NCBI GenBank assembly: GCA_000444245.1
Contig: ATSW01006811.1
Coordinates: forward strand, 1 to 20,558
Direction: 5' to 3'
DNA length: 20,558 nt
Origin: Botryllus schlosseri
Taxonomy: Eukaryota; Chordata; Ascidiacea; Stolidobranchia; Styelidae
The position numbers and the translations under genes were made by a program. Below, piece by piece: positions 8,395 through 18,043 of the stretch. Numbering within the stretch: position 1 is the first letter of the stretch; each line of letters begins with the position of its first letter. Below the pieces are notes generated by a model that was not told the DNA's origin, did not search any database, and saw only the letters and a program-made list of their open reading frames with translations.

Positions 8395-11061
8395 CTGAAA
8401 CAAAAATATCCCGTGTTAATACTATGGCTTCAGATCAATCGGAGGCCCACGGACAGGCATTGCAAAGAATCAAAGGAACCATAATTTGGTGAATGACATG
8501 CTCTTTGACATACACGCGATAAACTGGAAACGCGCCATCTAAATGAAACCGCTGTGCAAACAAACGCTCGTAAAATCGCTTTTCAGAAACGTACCTAGCG
8601 ACAAGCTGCAATAAAATGCCGGCGCGTCGGACTAATCACAACTGGAGGACTATATTTAGACGTTTGAATCATTGCTACATTTTTACATCAAAGTTGTGCT
8701 AAGTAGATTTATATAATGTTGGCGGTAGGTTAACGACTCCGCTTCCAATAACGTCGACATGGAATTCGAAATATCATCGGTATCTACTTGTGCAAATAGG
8801 AGGATGTATAATATCTTGTGTTAGTCAATACGTTTTCGTGCCGGGATCGCAAGAACACAGATTATCCTACGTTATGTCGCCAATTCGCTACAATTCCCGA
8901 ACGAATGCGAGGATGCTGCTTTGTGCGTTGAGCTATGCGATTATCATGAACTTACATTAAACTTCGCGTGCGCTGGGACCTTTTGTCCGTTGTTGAAAAT
9001 CGCGATGACAGCTCCAACACCTTAGACGACTCCTTGCTTCTTCGCGGTAAAAGAGATTGCGGCACGCTTGGCGTTACGGGCAAGGAGAATCTTCGAGATG
9101 CCATTTTCGCCCTGAAGGCGGCGGAACTAATGCTTCCTCCATCACTGGAATCGGGTTGCGATCGCAAGCTCGACGAACGCTGCTTTACATCTCTGTTGGA
9201 CAGAGGTGCAACACCTTTCAAAATCTTATTCCTCGGTGTCAAGCTTGCTTCAGCGAATTGTTTCTGCTCATCCTGTTTTGCAGGCCTCGGTAGACCGTGG
9301 CAAAAGTCCTCAGGGTTCGACCTATCGGTATGGAGTAACTTTGGCGACGAATTAGAGGCGGATTTATTGCTTTTTGATTGGGTGCTGCTGTGTCGGGATC
9401 CACCAATAGCGGTAGCGTTTCTCTTCGGCATTTTCTTGGTTCTGGCGGGGGTTGAAGCTGAGAGTAGTCGGGGGTGTTTGAGTGATGATATCGGTGGAAA
9501 GATATGATTTTTTTGGCGTTTGTCGCTGGCGCCGTTGTCCGTCATTTCAATTAGTCTGATGTTGTTTGTTCCGTTCTCACCCAATTCCCATATCTGTAAA
9601 ACGGACGTCGTGATGAATACAAAGAGTAGTGAGTATTCTAGGCGTCGTTTTGATGAGAAAACGGAAACTGTTAAGTATAGGATTGGCAGTAGTAGAGAAT
9701 CAACTAGGCAAAACCTACTTGAGTACCCGAAACGGTAAAAGTACTTCTATTGATCACCTTTGATGGAGTTTCACAAACATGACGCCGAAGAGTAACGGAC
9801 ACTATACACTATATTATAAATCTTCATGAAACATAGTTGGAATTTAAGTATAAACTCACTGAAAGTCACCTATACACAGGATGCTTTATAATAGATATTT
9901 ACATGCTGGTACATTTTGATGATTTTGTCGCGTAATCCGCCAAGCTATGCGATGACAATGTAGTAGATTTGTACTTTGCTTTCCACCACTGTTTTGACTC
10001 TGTCGCATATCACCCCAGGCCCCTGTCCTGACTTCACAACGAAATGACCGAGTTCCTTTCCAAATCGAATTTGTGCACAACAAGGGAAATTTCTCCTTTC
10101 TTATATTTCAACTTCGATATGTTCCGCCTTATCTGTTCGATGATGTGGCGCAAGTTGCTACTGTGCGAGTTCATTGTGTTTTCACTTCCCGCGACCCGCT
10201 ACCAGTATGGAAAATGACGAAGCAGATGACCACGGGAAAACTGGTGCGATGGTCGAATTTCTCCTTGAAGACGAGTTACACACGATTACGCAACTGAACC
10301 CTGCTACCAGGTGCCTTGTAAGCAGTGCCGCTTTAAACTCATTCATGTAATAGACGGTGTGCGAACTTACAGTGAAATTCCATTGAACACCACACGCTCT
10401 CTCGACCCCTTCCCGTGACCCGAAATGTGCGGCGCTATTCAAAACCTTTGAAGACAAGTATCGTTCGGAGCGATAGCTTTGTCTTGCGACACCGGTAAAT
10501 TATTAAATTCGCATTGTGCGGTGTTTACTGGAAACGGCGCCGAGCATCGTATCGACTAAATTGGATTAGCCCAACCCTATAATTGGGATACTTGGAAATC
10601 GCGTTGTCATTATTATGAACGGCATTACAATTCGACCCTCAACACTTAATGCGGTACCTATTGCATTGAGTGTGACATTTAGCCCGTGCCATGCGCTGTA
10701 TATGATCCCGAATACATTCTGTTTCTAACGTTCCAATAAAAGACAGTAACCATCTCCGCACGTGGCCTGGCGTATCATCACGTAATGACGGTAATATGCA
10801 ATCCGTGGTATCTCAAAGTAGCCTACTTACTCTGAGCGTTTCGCCGCCGGTGGACTTCCTCCGATACGAAAGACGGCCGGAATTCGGCGACTTCAATTTG
10901 CTTTTGCGCGGAGTCTCTTGGGGTGTGGGTTGCGCATTCCAGAAGCAGAGTGATTTTGGCTGACTTGATCTTCGTGGCGAAGTTGTCTTCAGAGTGGCGT
11001 TGGTCTTTGATCGCGGCATGATGTTTTGAAGGTTTTCCGACATTACACTTAATCCTACCAT
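7701..11061 (-). CDS. Three-exon gene for an unidentified Ser/Lys/Arg-rich phosphoprotein-like protein with an internal TGA
   Basis: I read this as join(11061..10831, 9593..8956, 8394..7701) on the minus strand. It gives 329 residues to an internal TGA (8276-8274), or 520 positions to the final TGA (7703-7701) if that codon is passed. Both introns are GT-AG with GTAAGT donors and pyrimidine-rich acceptors, and the phases match (phase 0, then phase 2). Exon GC is well above the flanks. The first 290 residues are basic and Ser-rich, with SP/TP sites (TSPRR, PTPQETPRK, STPAR, SLTPR, PVTPS) and RRxS sites (RRSS, RRKS, RRFS) of the kind used by CDK and PKA/Aurora-type kinases. The C-terminal 190 residues are acidic and Ser/Thr-rich, with a short hydrophobic stretch near EKRIIQWIIAAE. 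I see no signal peptide, membrane segment or catalytic motif. Mitotic or cytoskeletal adaptor proteins have this look, but I do not recognise the family. No AATAAA follows closely; the nearest I saw on this strand is at about 6568-6563. Confidence 0.72.
8274..8276 (-). other. Internal in-frame TGA codon with 190 open codons after it
   Basis: The frame set by the phase-matched acceptor at 8395 reaches TGA here and carries on in the same frame to 7703. It may be a readthrough stop, a recoded codon, part of a retained 102-nt intron, a nonsense allele or a base error. The sequence alone cannot separate these. Confidence 0.8.
8395..8955 (-). other. Intron 2 of the minus-strand gene
   Basis: A 561-nt GT-AG intron with donor GTAAGT, acceptor TTTTTGTTTCAG, and a phase 2 junction that splits an ATT codon. 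It is AT-rich relative to the flanking exons and I see no further gene in it. Confidence 0.7.
8956..9593 (-). CDS. Exon 2 of the minus-strand gene (about 212 codons)
   Basis: An acceptor reading CGTTTTACAG ends at 9594. The exon then opens ATA TGG GAA in phase 0, matching exon 1, and stays open to a consensus donor GTAAGT at 8955-8950, leaving a codon split as AT|T. The long open frame on the opposite strand over the same bases (8968-9507) is a shadow: this strand has the splice signals and the Ser/Lys/Arg-rich low-complexity composition typical of disordered phosphoproteins. Motifs include STPAR, NSSPK, SLTPR, RRFSLPVTPS and RTRSLI at the exon end. Confidence 0.75.
9594..10830 (-). other. 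Intron 1 of the minus-strand gene
   Basis: A 1,237-nt GT-AG intron with donor GTAAGT and acceptor TTTTACAG, joining phase 0 to phase 0. It contains the proposed first exon of the plus-strand gene (10207-10317). Several short open stretches occur on this strand too (for example near 9945-10075), but none has an acceptor and donor of matching phase. Confidence 0.65.
10207..10317 (+). CDS. Proposed first coding exon of an unidentified plus-strand gene
   Basis: ATG at 10207 has A at -3 and G at +4. It opens an acidic segment (MENDEADDHGK, then VEFLLEDELHTITQLNPATR) that reads like a helical, leucine-bearing N terminus. After CTT comes GTAAGC at 10318, a fair donor in phase 0; an alternative donor is GTGCCT at 10312. 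Without splicing, the frame stops after 47 codons. The next good acceptor on this strand, at 11230, is followed by a phase 0 open frame. The exon lies inside intron 1 of the opposite-strand gene. Protein family not recognised. A chance ORF remains possible. Confidence 0.4.
10831..11061 (-). CDS. Exon 1 of the minus-strand gene (77 codons)
   Basis: The exon runs from ATG at 11061 to AGA at 10831 and ends in phase 0 before a consensus donor GTAAGT (10830-10825). The ATG has A at -3 and G at +4, and an in-frame TAA lies a short way upstream, so the reading frame cannot extend much further 5'. A second ATG (11043, protein MSENLQ...) is possible but has a weaker context. The encoded segment is basic, with TSPRR, PTPQETPRK, KSPN and RRKS motifs. 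It lies within the first intron proposed for the opposite-strand gene. Confidence 0.65.
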
Positions 11062-11230
11062 ATTAAATTGCCCACAAAATTGACTAATTTACTAGCATAT
11101 CTGAATATATGTACAGTCGTTAGCAATTGCGATCTTTTTCACATGAGGAAATTTTGGGGTTAACCACATTTCGTCCTCGAACGCTACTTGAGTTCACTTG
11201 GCCCCTGTGGCCATCGAAAGTATTTTTCAG

Positions 11231-11405
11231 ATGGCGCATGTTATGATGAAATATTGCGACACAAATATGCTTCTAAAACAAGGCCTGAAAAACATTATTT
11301 CATTACGAACACGCTTCATGAATGTTTTCGGGACTTTCGATCATTTAAAAAAATACTGCTACGAAAATTTTAAAACAGTTTACCCACGAGAGAAGACATA
11401 TTGCA
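11231..11405 (+). CDS. Proposed second exon of the plus-strand gene
   Basis: An acceptor TATTTTTCAG ends at 11230, followed in phase 0 by MAHVMMKYCDTNMLL and then by an amphipathic, Leu/Phe/Lys-rich stretch (SLRTRFMNVFGTFDHLKKYC). The frame is open for 72 codons to TAA at 11447-11449. The 3' boundary is uncertain: the only phase-compatible donor into the last proposed exon is GTCGCA at 11406, which is weak, and an unseen intermediate exon is possible. The frame is also open for at least 11 codons upstream of the acceptor, so this may not be a splice junction at all. Function not recognised. Confidence 0.38.
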
Positions 11406-11887
11406 GTCGCAGCTCAAGCGTGGATCGCATTACCACACCGCGCACCTAATATGTTTTTATTAGGCCAATAAGTATAAAGAGATAGACACTAGAACTGCAA
11501 GTCATCTTCGTAAAACAATGTTTACAGATCATCAGATTTATTGTTATTACGCATTAAGCTATCTATGTATTGACTCCACATGCTATATCCCCCTTCCGTC
11601 GAACACATCACATCACTTTTTACGACCAAACTCCAAAAAAAGACATTTCCCTCGTCGCATTCGGTTGCGGGCAATGTTAAATGCAGGCGTCTGACTGTGG
11701 ACACGGAAACAAAACGGAATTATTACCATACGTAACGGCGTCTTCGCAAACTTAAGGTTGTTTGCGTTATCTCTCCACAAATTTGACTTCAGTTTAATGA
11801 CGCAAATACCACATTCCACGTCGAGCAACACGATCAACAGGACTATTTGACAGCTATACCATAAATGCCAATAACGTATTCAATTAG

Positions 11888-12012
11888 TCACTACCGAAGT
11901 TGAATGTTTGAAGAAGCAACTCTCCAGACGTAAGTTGATGAATGCAATCGCTATCGACAATTTGTCCAAAAGGTTGGTCTCTGTAGAAACAGCTGGGAGA
12001 GGTGGCGGCTAG
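11888..12012 (+). CDS. Proposed last exon of the plus-strand gene with a coiled-coil-like tail
   Basis: An AG acceptor at 11886-11887 is followed by the only open frame, TTEVECLKKQLSRRKL, then NAIAIDNLSKRL and a Gly-rich end (AGRGGG), with the stop TAG at 12010-12012. The spacing of Leu, Ile and Val looks like a heptad repeat, so a short C-terminal coiled coil is likely. An ATTAAA poly(A)-type signal lies at 12022-12027, unusually close to the stop. A GTAAGT word at 11930 inside the exon could act as an alternative donor. The exon enters in phase 1, which fits the upstream exon only through a weak donor. Confidence 0.42.
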
Positions 12013-15000
12013 TCGCACGCGATTAAAATCACCCATTTAGGGTTTGGTATTATGGTTTTAACCGGGTTTATAACAAATGGCTAAATGTCGCTCTTAATTT
12101 CTTTCAGGGATATGAAAAATGGAACACAAACAATAATACTGGCTTTCCGAAAAGGAATCTTCTGCGTATTTTGTGATCTCTTTTACGACGCATTTTTGGT
12201 CACTTTCAATTCCTCCCAATCTCGCTACTCACTGCTCTACCCCGCAGTCGCCGCGGAGTGTCTGACTCCGGCATACTGTTCTAAGAACTGTCAAGCCCTG
12301 TCGTATCGATCGCTCGTGACAACTTCCACACGAAGTGCGTTCTACCTCATCAACAGTCTACCGATACATTCTCTCCTTTTACTGGCCCCGCCACAATGAG
12401 TTTCTCGGATTTTTTATTGTTCTTTGTAGCCACTCATTGACATTGTCCTGGAAAAATGACACTGTAAATAATATGGCCTGATCGTTTGTATTATTTTCAG
12501 GGCATGTGCCTCCTGCGTGCTGGCCAGCTATTGTTGCTTTGCTTATGTATAGCCAGGCACGTGCTGCTTGCCTGGTACTTGGATGCAATGACACATTTTC
12601 AATATTGTATCGCGATAACAAACCAATCAATCGAAATTTTAAGATATCACCTCCCACTTCCTACATCAAATATCAAACTACATACTATACTCGCTTTGGG
12701 GCAGATAATTTGCTTTTGCTGCCACTACTGCTATAGCTTGCTTACATGGAACTATTTAAATATCTGTATGCTTCCGACATTTATTTCAAGAATCCGTCCA
12801 TTTTTGGGTAAGACTGTCATATATTACTGTACTCATACATTCCATCCAAGCGAGCACGCGTGTGGTTCATCCAGCAGACCCAACATACAATTTACCTGTG
12901 GAATGTTCTCCGCAATATCAAAAGTATTATCGTAGTCAATGCTGGATTGATCTCAATTTAACCCTGGAATATCGCCAGATAATGAGAATGTGGGGGCATT
13001 TCCTCACTTTCACCGACTAAATTACCAGTAAAGTACAAGCGTTGACATAGATGGATCGATTTTATTTGAAGCACTCGGTGGCCTTAAGTAGAGTTTCACA
13101 ACACAAAGGCGACGAACAGATATTCTCGGAATAAAATGTAACCGAACACTACGCATAGCAACACTGCGAATATGCGTTATGTTTCCACCACTCTGTCTAT
13201 AGCTTGGTAAATATAACTATATATTGAATGTTAGTTTTCTGACATAGTTTTACGCCCTGTAGGATGGATATTAATGTACTGGCGAGAAGTATCTGCGGAA
13301 GCTAGGCAAATATATGCCACTGTTGACAAACTTTCATCGTTTCTCGGAAATGGACATGTTTAAGTGGTGAAAATACGAGTATCATAATATTACATACGAG
13401 ACGCTGGAAATCTATCTTTTACAAGGCACGGGCCCTGTGCATTTAGCAGTTGTAAAACAAATATCACCTCGCGTACTGTAAATATGGGGCAACGACCTGA
13501 TTTAAAAATGGCATTGATTGTAAATATGGACTATGCTTTAAGGCCACTTCAAGGCCACGCTTTAAAAGTATACACTGTTGAACGATCACATTGCAAATCT
13601 TGATATGATTCGATTCGTGCATTTTCTTTATCGTACGTTAAACCTAGCTATACCAGTCGTAGTTAATCACCAGATATCTATTGATGTTATAAAATGGATC
13701 GTTTAAAATTTCTGTCATATCTAATCAGTTCTCAGTGCATTTGATAATCCCGCTTAGGCACAAATACATTCCTGTGACGTTTGAATAATATCAAAAGGAT
13801 ATATTGTGTTTTCATTCAAAATATGGCCCGATCCGCTTCAAAGTGAGCACTTATTTTTTTACCGCCGTACCCCTTTCAGAACACCAAGGAGAACCTTACG
13901 TTCCAGACCAAGCAGTTAGCATGTGCAATGTGTAATTGTGTATTTACAGGACGGGTCAGGACTCATAAGCCACAGACCACAATAGCTTTCCTTATAGTTG
14001 TTGGTGACTCACGTAGTCCCAGTTGTTTCCGAAGATGCCGGCAAGGCGTGACGGAGATACGCGGCGATCAGTTGTCACCAAAATATTGATGTTAGTTATA
14101 CTGTAGCTTTTTTCAACGTTCCATCCGCATTCTTCCATATGTTTCACAAAGAGCGAAATGACACTCTGCAGTCTTCATATGACGAATAACGCGTTTAAAT
14201 ACGTATACGTGACAATGACAATGCCTTGTCGATTTTGTGCGAAAATACATCATCTACATTAGCTTATTCATGGTTCCTCACCTTTTTGTTACATTTCACT
14301 CTTTTCCAATTATGAATTTTTCTTCCGTCACGTTCCAAACAGCTACAATAGAAGTATTCTTAATTTGACGTATCGAACTATACCTATTATACCCACTTAA
14401 GTATCGTAGGCCCTGACCCACTTCATAAGTAAAAGTGACATTGCACAATTGCTACATTCCTGGGCATTTCGATATAGATCTAGAAATTTCCGGACCGAAT
14501 TTTTGGACTTCCCGGTCAGATCAAACATGACAAGGGCGAATGCAATAAAATCACCGAGAAACTTTTTTCAATAACCTGAATAATATTTTTCATGCTTCAT
14601 GCGTCTCGCCGTCTCGTTACAAAATATTTATTAATGAAATGATGAGTCTAATAACTGCCAGAAAGCCTATATGTGCGGCCCTGGGTTTCACGCAGTTATT
14701 CATATCTGACGGGATTGTGTACAATGTTGCACGACCCTGATATGGGGTACTAAAATTAAGTCATATCGGTGGTGATTGAACGGGGGAACGCTGACAGCGG
14801 TTTATCAAGGTGCATCACGGACAATGTTGACTCCACGTTTAGAATCGATTCTGTAGGTACAGAGTTTCGCATTTCAATGGAGACTATGCTGATTTAATCT
14901 GATATTCGTGAAGTCAAAATAGCATTTTAAATCTCGGTAGAACATGTAGGCCTATCTGTAAATCATAGTGTTAGGTTAGCCATGTCCAATTGTAGGTTCT

Positions 15001-16110
15001 GATCAACTCCATAATGTAAACGTATCAGTCATTTCTGATGTCATTGACTATTGGTAGACATGTTTTAATGATACCATTGTAAAAGACAAAACGAAACTGT
15101 ACGGAGCGTTACGCCTCTTTCGATACGGATCGCTTTAATATACGTTGCCGTAATCGAATCGAATAAACAAACTTCACACGCCTCGATTCATTGAGTGTTT
15201 GACTAATTTGATAACATTGGCTTGGATATAGATGGTTCATCCGCCCATGTTGTCTTTCTCGGATGTCAACAGAGACTTTTCCAAAGACAACCGAACTCAG
15301 TCGCGGCTACTTGAAGCTGTCATTAGACTGAACGAACTGTTTGCTCTATCCTTATAGGCCCACATGCGTATGACGGCAAGAGGCGCACCTTTAATCACAT
15401 TATTTGCATCGCAAATGCACACAGTGATTTGAGATTTGCGATTTAATATTCTAAAATCCTAATCCGAAACCAACAACACAAGCTTCTATGGTTTACGTAT
15501 AATATTGTCGAGATGGAGTAATGGGCACGAAACATTAAATTTATGACCAAGTGGCGCATAATTTATATTGCCTCTCCACATGGATATTATTGAAGGCAGA
15601 CAGAAATGTATTTACCAAATCAGATAATCCCCACCAGGTCGCAAGCACACCTAGTTTGCCTAATAACAAGATGAGAAAGATATCAGTGATCATGAATAGA
15701 GATTGGAATATGAACGCATTACCATGTTTGTTTGTTTGCTTTATTCACGATATTGGTGCTTATCGCTCATAAGGTTATTTGCGCCCAACACGGTAATTGC
15801 ATTACCACAGTGTCTTTTGCTGTCTTGCTTCCTTTTTCTGGTCTTTAGCTGCCATCTTTCAAGAGTTCGGATCTCTCTACCTCTGGGATTTTCAAGGCGC
15901 TGCAGTTACAGCGGGATCCGCGATGATGAGCTCAGATAAAGCATTACGATGTAAAAAAAGCTGAAACGACAACATGGTAATCATAATAATAACTCGACAT
16001 CACATCCTAATCTAATACATGCGTGACTTAGGGCGTCATTGTTTTCAAATGTATAATTATGCCATAATTTGTGTAAATACTTTCGGAAAACATGCAGTAT
16101 TAGCCTACGG
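12013..16110. other. Long stretch without a supported gene
   Basis: Plus-strand open frames lie at 12085-12399 (after a good-looking TTTCTTTCAG at 12099-12108) and 12486-12935 (after TATTATTTTCAG ending at 12500). A third, starless frame is open at 12844-13017. Several frames are open at once and donors are poor, so I do not call exons. From 13,020 to 16,110 I see only AT-rich non-coding DNA with a few short palindromes. Confidence 0.4.
15402..15416. repeat. Short palindrome containing an octamer word
   Basis: ATTTGC-ATC-GCAAAT is an inverted repeat around ATC. Its left part, ATTTGCAT, equals the POU-factor octamer ATGCAAAT on the other strand. Function is not shown by context. Confidence 0.3.
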
Positions 16111-16180
16111 TAGGGTTGCCGTACGTCCGGATTTTCCCGGACATATCCGGAAATTCACTGTAAAAACTGAGTCCAGGAGG
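16111..16180 (+). mobile_element. hAT-like element left-end fragment (TAGGGTTGCCGTACGTCCGG type)
   Basis: The start TAGGGTTGCC followed by GTACGTCCGGATTTTCCCGG and the palindrome CCGGACATATCCGG closely resembles a widespread hAT terminus (CAGGGTTGCC-ACACGTCCGG type). I found no matching right end with a target duplication. A TAGGGTTACC-like inverted terminus at about 17078-17087 does not pair convincingly: the flanking 8-mers differ. Confidence 0.5.
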
Positions 16181-16886
16181 AAATTCTAAAACATGCCTGA
16201 AGGCACGTAATTTTGAAGGCTTGAAGTAGGCTCAAACTATTTTCGCAAATCAACGTTAACGATATTATTTTTAAGCAGATTTGTCCCACATGAAATTTTT
16301 CGTATTTTGATTTTAATATGGGGACCACCACCCTCGCAAAAATGCAATAAAATGAATTAAAATAACCGTCATGTACTGAAATAAGTCTAATTGTAATCGT
16401 AATTATAGGATAACGGCATATTCCTGGAGTTGGTTAGGGACGTTTGGATGCTTTAGTCAAAGACATTGATTCTAAATCTGGAGGTCGTTTGCCTTTATTC
16501 AGAGGATAGCATAGATGTAATAACGTAAGCAGCTTCCAAAATCAGCCGCGAGTAAGTCTGTGGAAGCAGACCTATTTTATTAATGAGCTAATCAATTTTT
16601 GACAGGGTCAATTTCCCAAATTAGAAATGAGGTAGCGACCATAAAAGGTTGGAGACTGCCGGATGTGCAACCTGCTGGAGCATTTTATAGTAATATATGG
16701 AAGAACCAATATTATTGACAGAATTAATTCACAAAATTTAACAACCAGATACATATAGTAAGTCTTCAAGAAGTTGCATCGATTACCCCAAGGTGGGCCC
16801 AAGGAATAGGCTAAGAAAATGCTGTTTCAGACCTGATGGTTACATACAACACACAACCGGATAACCGCACCGACCTAACAGTATAG

Positions 16887-16985
16887 CAGGGCTGTCAAAC
16901 ACACGAGCGATCCGGCCTGTGAAGAAATCTGCTACAGATCCTAGCAATCACCAGAGCTCACTTCGGCCCAGTTCAAGACCTATGT
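16887..16985 (+). mobile_element. hAT-like element left-end fragment (CAGGGCTGTCAAAC type)
   Basis: CAGGGCTGTCAAAC followed by a GCGATCCGGCC-like stretch matches a terminus known from many animal non-autonomous hAT elements. No right end (GTTTGACAGCCCTG) is present downstream, so only one end survives or the element was broken. Confidence 0.5.
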
Positions 16986-17087
16986 TCCACTCCTGTATGC
17001 AGTCGACAGGCAAAACTTAGCTAGTGTGACGTAATATTGTAAAACCAGGTAGTAGGCGCTAAAGAATGTCCCTAGCTAGTGGTAACC

Positions 17088-17975
17088 CTAGCAGCTTGCA
17101 GACGATTTGCACCCGATATAGTCTACGTATACGATATGTAGTGGCTAGAACCCTCGAAATCGTCGTCGGTTCAACAGTTATGGCACGTAGATAGACCATT
17201 AGTACGCGGAATGGGTGTTCTGATGATGATGACCTCCAACCGTAAAAATGCTGCTTAACGATGTAGTCCCGGTTAAAGATATTTTGGTCTGTTCATGACA
17301 GTGGTCTCGGAAGCCTTTTTCGTCGAAGGAGTCATATTTATCCTGTATTTTCTATTGGCAATGTCAATACACTGTGACGTCACAGTTAAGGATTCGTGAC
17401 ATCATGACCAAAATAAAAACACAATAAAAACATGCTTTGAACAAGTGCTACGCCTTAAACGTGTATGTTTTAAATTGAATTTTGTTTTGAGTTCCGTAGT
17501 TGAGACACAATAGACTGCGCAGTGCGCATTGTTTCGCTACTCCGCGATTATCTAGATACGGTATGATGACCAATGGACAAACATATATACATTTTATAGC
17601 TTATGTTTAATTGCAGATATACTATATTTAGCATGACAACAGAGCAAGTTCTCCCTTACCTATTCCTCCTGGCCTCCTAGCAGGTTTCCTGAATCGCAGT
17701 TATTAGCAGTTACTTTCTGAGTGCTCTGTTTTATTGAAGAAATATAAATTCCGCGATAAGGCTATGTTTTGAGGATATGCGTAAATGGTTTTGGAATTGT
17801 ATCTTTTATCGTGATATCAGTTTAACTTCTACCCATCATTATTGCTTTATTATTAAACTAAGGTGTATTCATCATCTAAATTCGATTATTTACATGTCGA
17901 ATATGTGCGTTATAATTTTCAACATATTCAGCGTTATTATAAACTTTTCGTTGACATGCTGAAATCTCGTAAAGT
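17088..17975. other. No supported gene
   Basis: Apart from the CRE palindrome and the TGCGCA pair, this is AT-rich DNA. A 61-codon plus-strand frame at 17777-17962 is Phe/Ile/Cys-rich, as expected from AT-rich chance sequence. Part may be interior of the hAT element whose right end lies at about 18022. Confidence 0.35.
17371..17386. promoter_or_regulatory. 16-bp palindrome centred on a CRE (TGACGTCA)
   Basis: ACTGTGACGTCACAGT is a perfect palindrome with the full CREB/ATF consensus at its centre. A pair of TGCGCA words (17516-17521 and 17523-17528) resembles a mis-spaced NRF1 site 130 bases on. Both are common in animal promoters, but no clear first exon follows, so promoter function is speculative. 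Confidence 0.3.
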
Positions 17976-18022
17976 TATCCGTTGCGGGGGTGCCACCAGG
18001 TCAACAAGGTTGAGAACTACCG
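17976..18022 (-). mobile_element. Terminus of an older hAT element (GGTTCTCAACC type)
   Basis: Read on the minus strand from 18022, the sequence GTAGTTCTCAACCTTGTTG followed by ACCTGGTGGCACCCCCG is very close to a common hAT terminus (CAGTGGTTCTCAACC type). The opposite end is not found in the window. It lies 21 bases before the Tol2-like element. Confidence 0.5.
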
Positions 18023-18035
18023 GGTCAGCATCATT

Positions 18036-18043
18036 TATATAGG
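18036..18043 (+). repeat. Left 8-bp target site duplication of the Tol2-like element
   Basis: TATATAGG, matching the right copy at 7 of 8 positions. Confidence 0.75.

Noticed and set aside
8163-8492. Plus-strand open frames and a 62-codon minus frame over exon 3
   Set aside because: Shadows of exon 3. The frame fixed by the splice acceptor is a different one.
8968-9507. 179-codon plus-strand open frame
   Set aside because: It is the shadow of exon 2 of the minus gene. Only the minus strand has phase-matched splice sites.
9945-10075. Minus-strand stretch reading FGKELGHFVVKSGQGPG... inside intron 1
   Set aside because: Looks protein-like and ends near a GTACAA donor, but no acceptor of the right phase precedes it.
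11613-11837. Minus-strand open frames and a possible 45-nt plus exon at 11685-11729
   Set aside because: Phases do not match the neighbouring plus exons, and the minus frames lack splice context.
12085-12399. 104-codon plus-strand frame after a TTTCTTTCAG acceptor-like site
   Set aside because: No usable donor, no motif, and opposite-strand frames are open as well. It begins just after the TAG that ends the proposed plus gene.
12486-12935. 149-codon plus-strand frame starting at TTG, Cys/Tyr/Leu-rich
   Set aside because: No ATG near the start, and three frames are open at once toward the end. Composition fits AT-rich chance sequence better than a membrane protein.
12844-13020. Open frame without a start codon (VVHPADPTYNLP... 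to a stop at 13018-13020)
   Set aside because: Reads somewhat protein-like but has no acceptor, no start and no recognisable family.
17078-17087. TAGGGTTACC-like inverted terminus as right end of the 16111 element
   Set aside because: Similarity stops after about 10 bases, and the flanking 8-mers agree at only about 3 of 8 positions.
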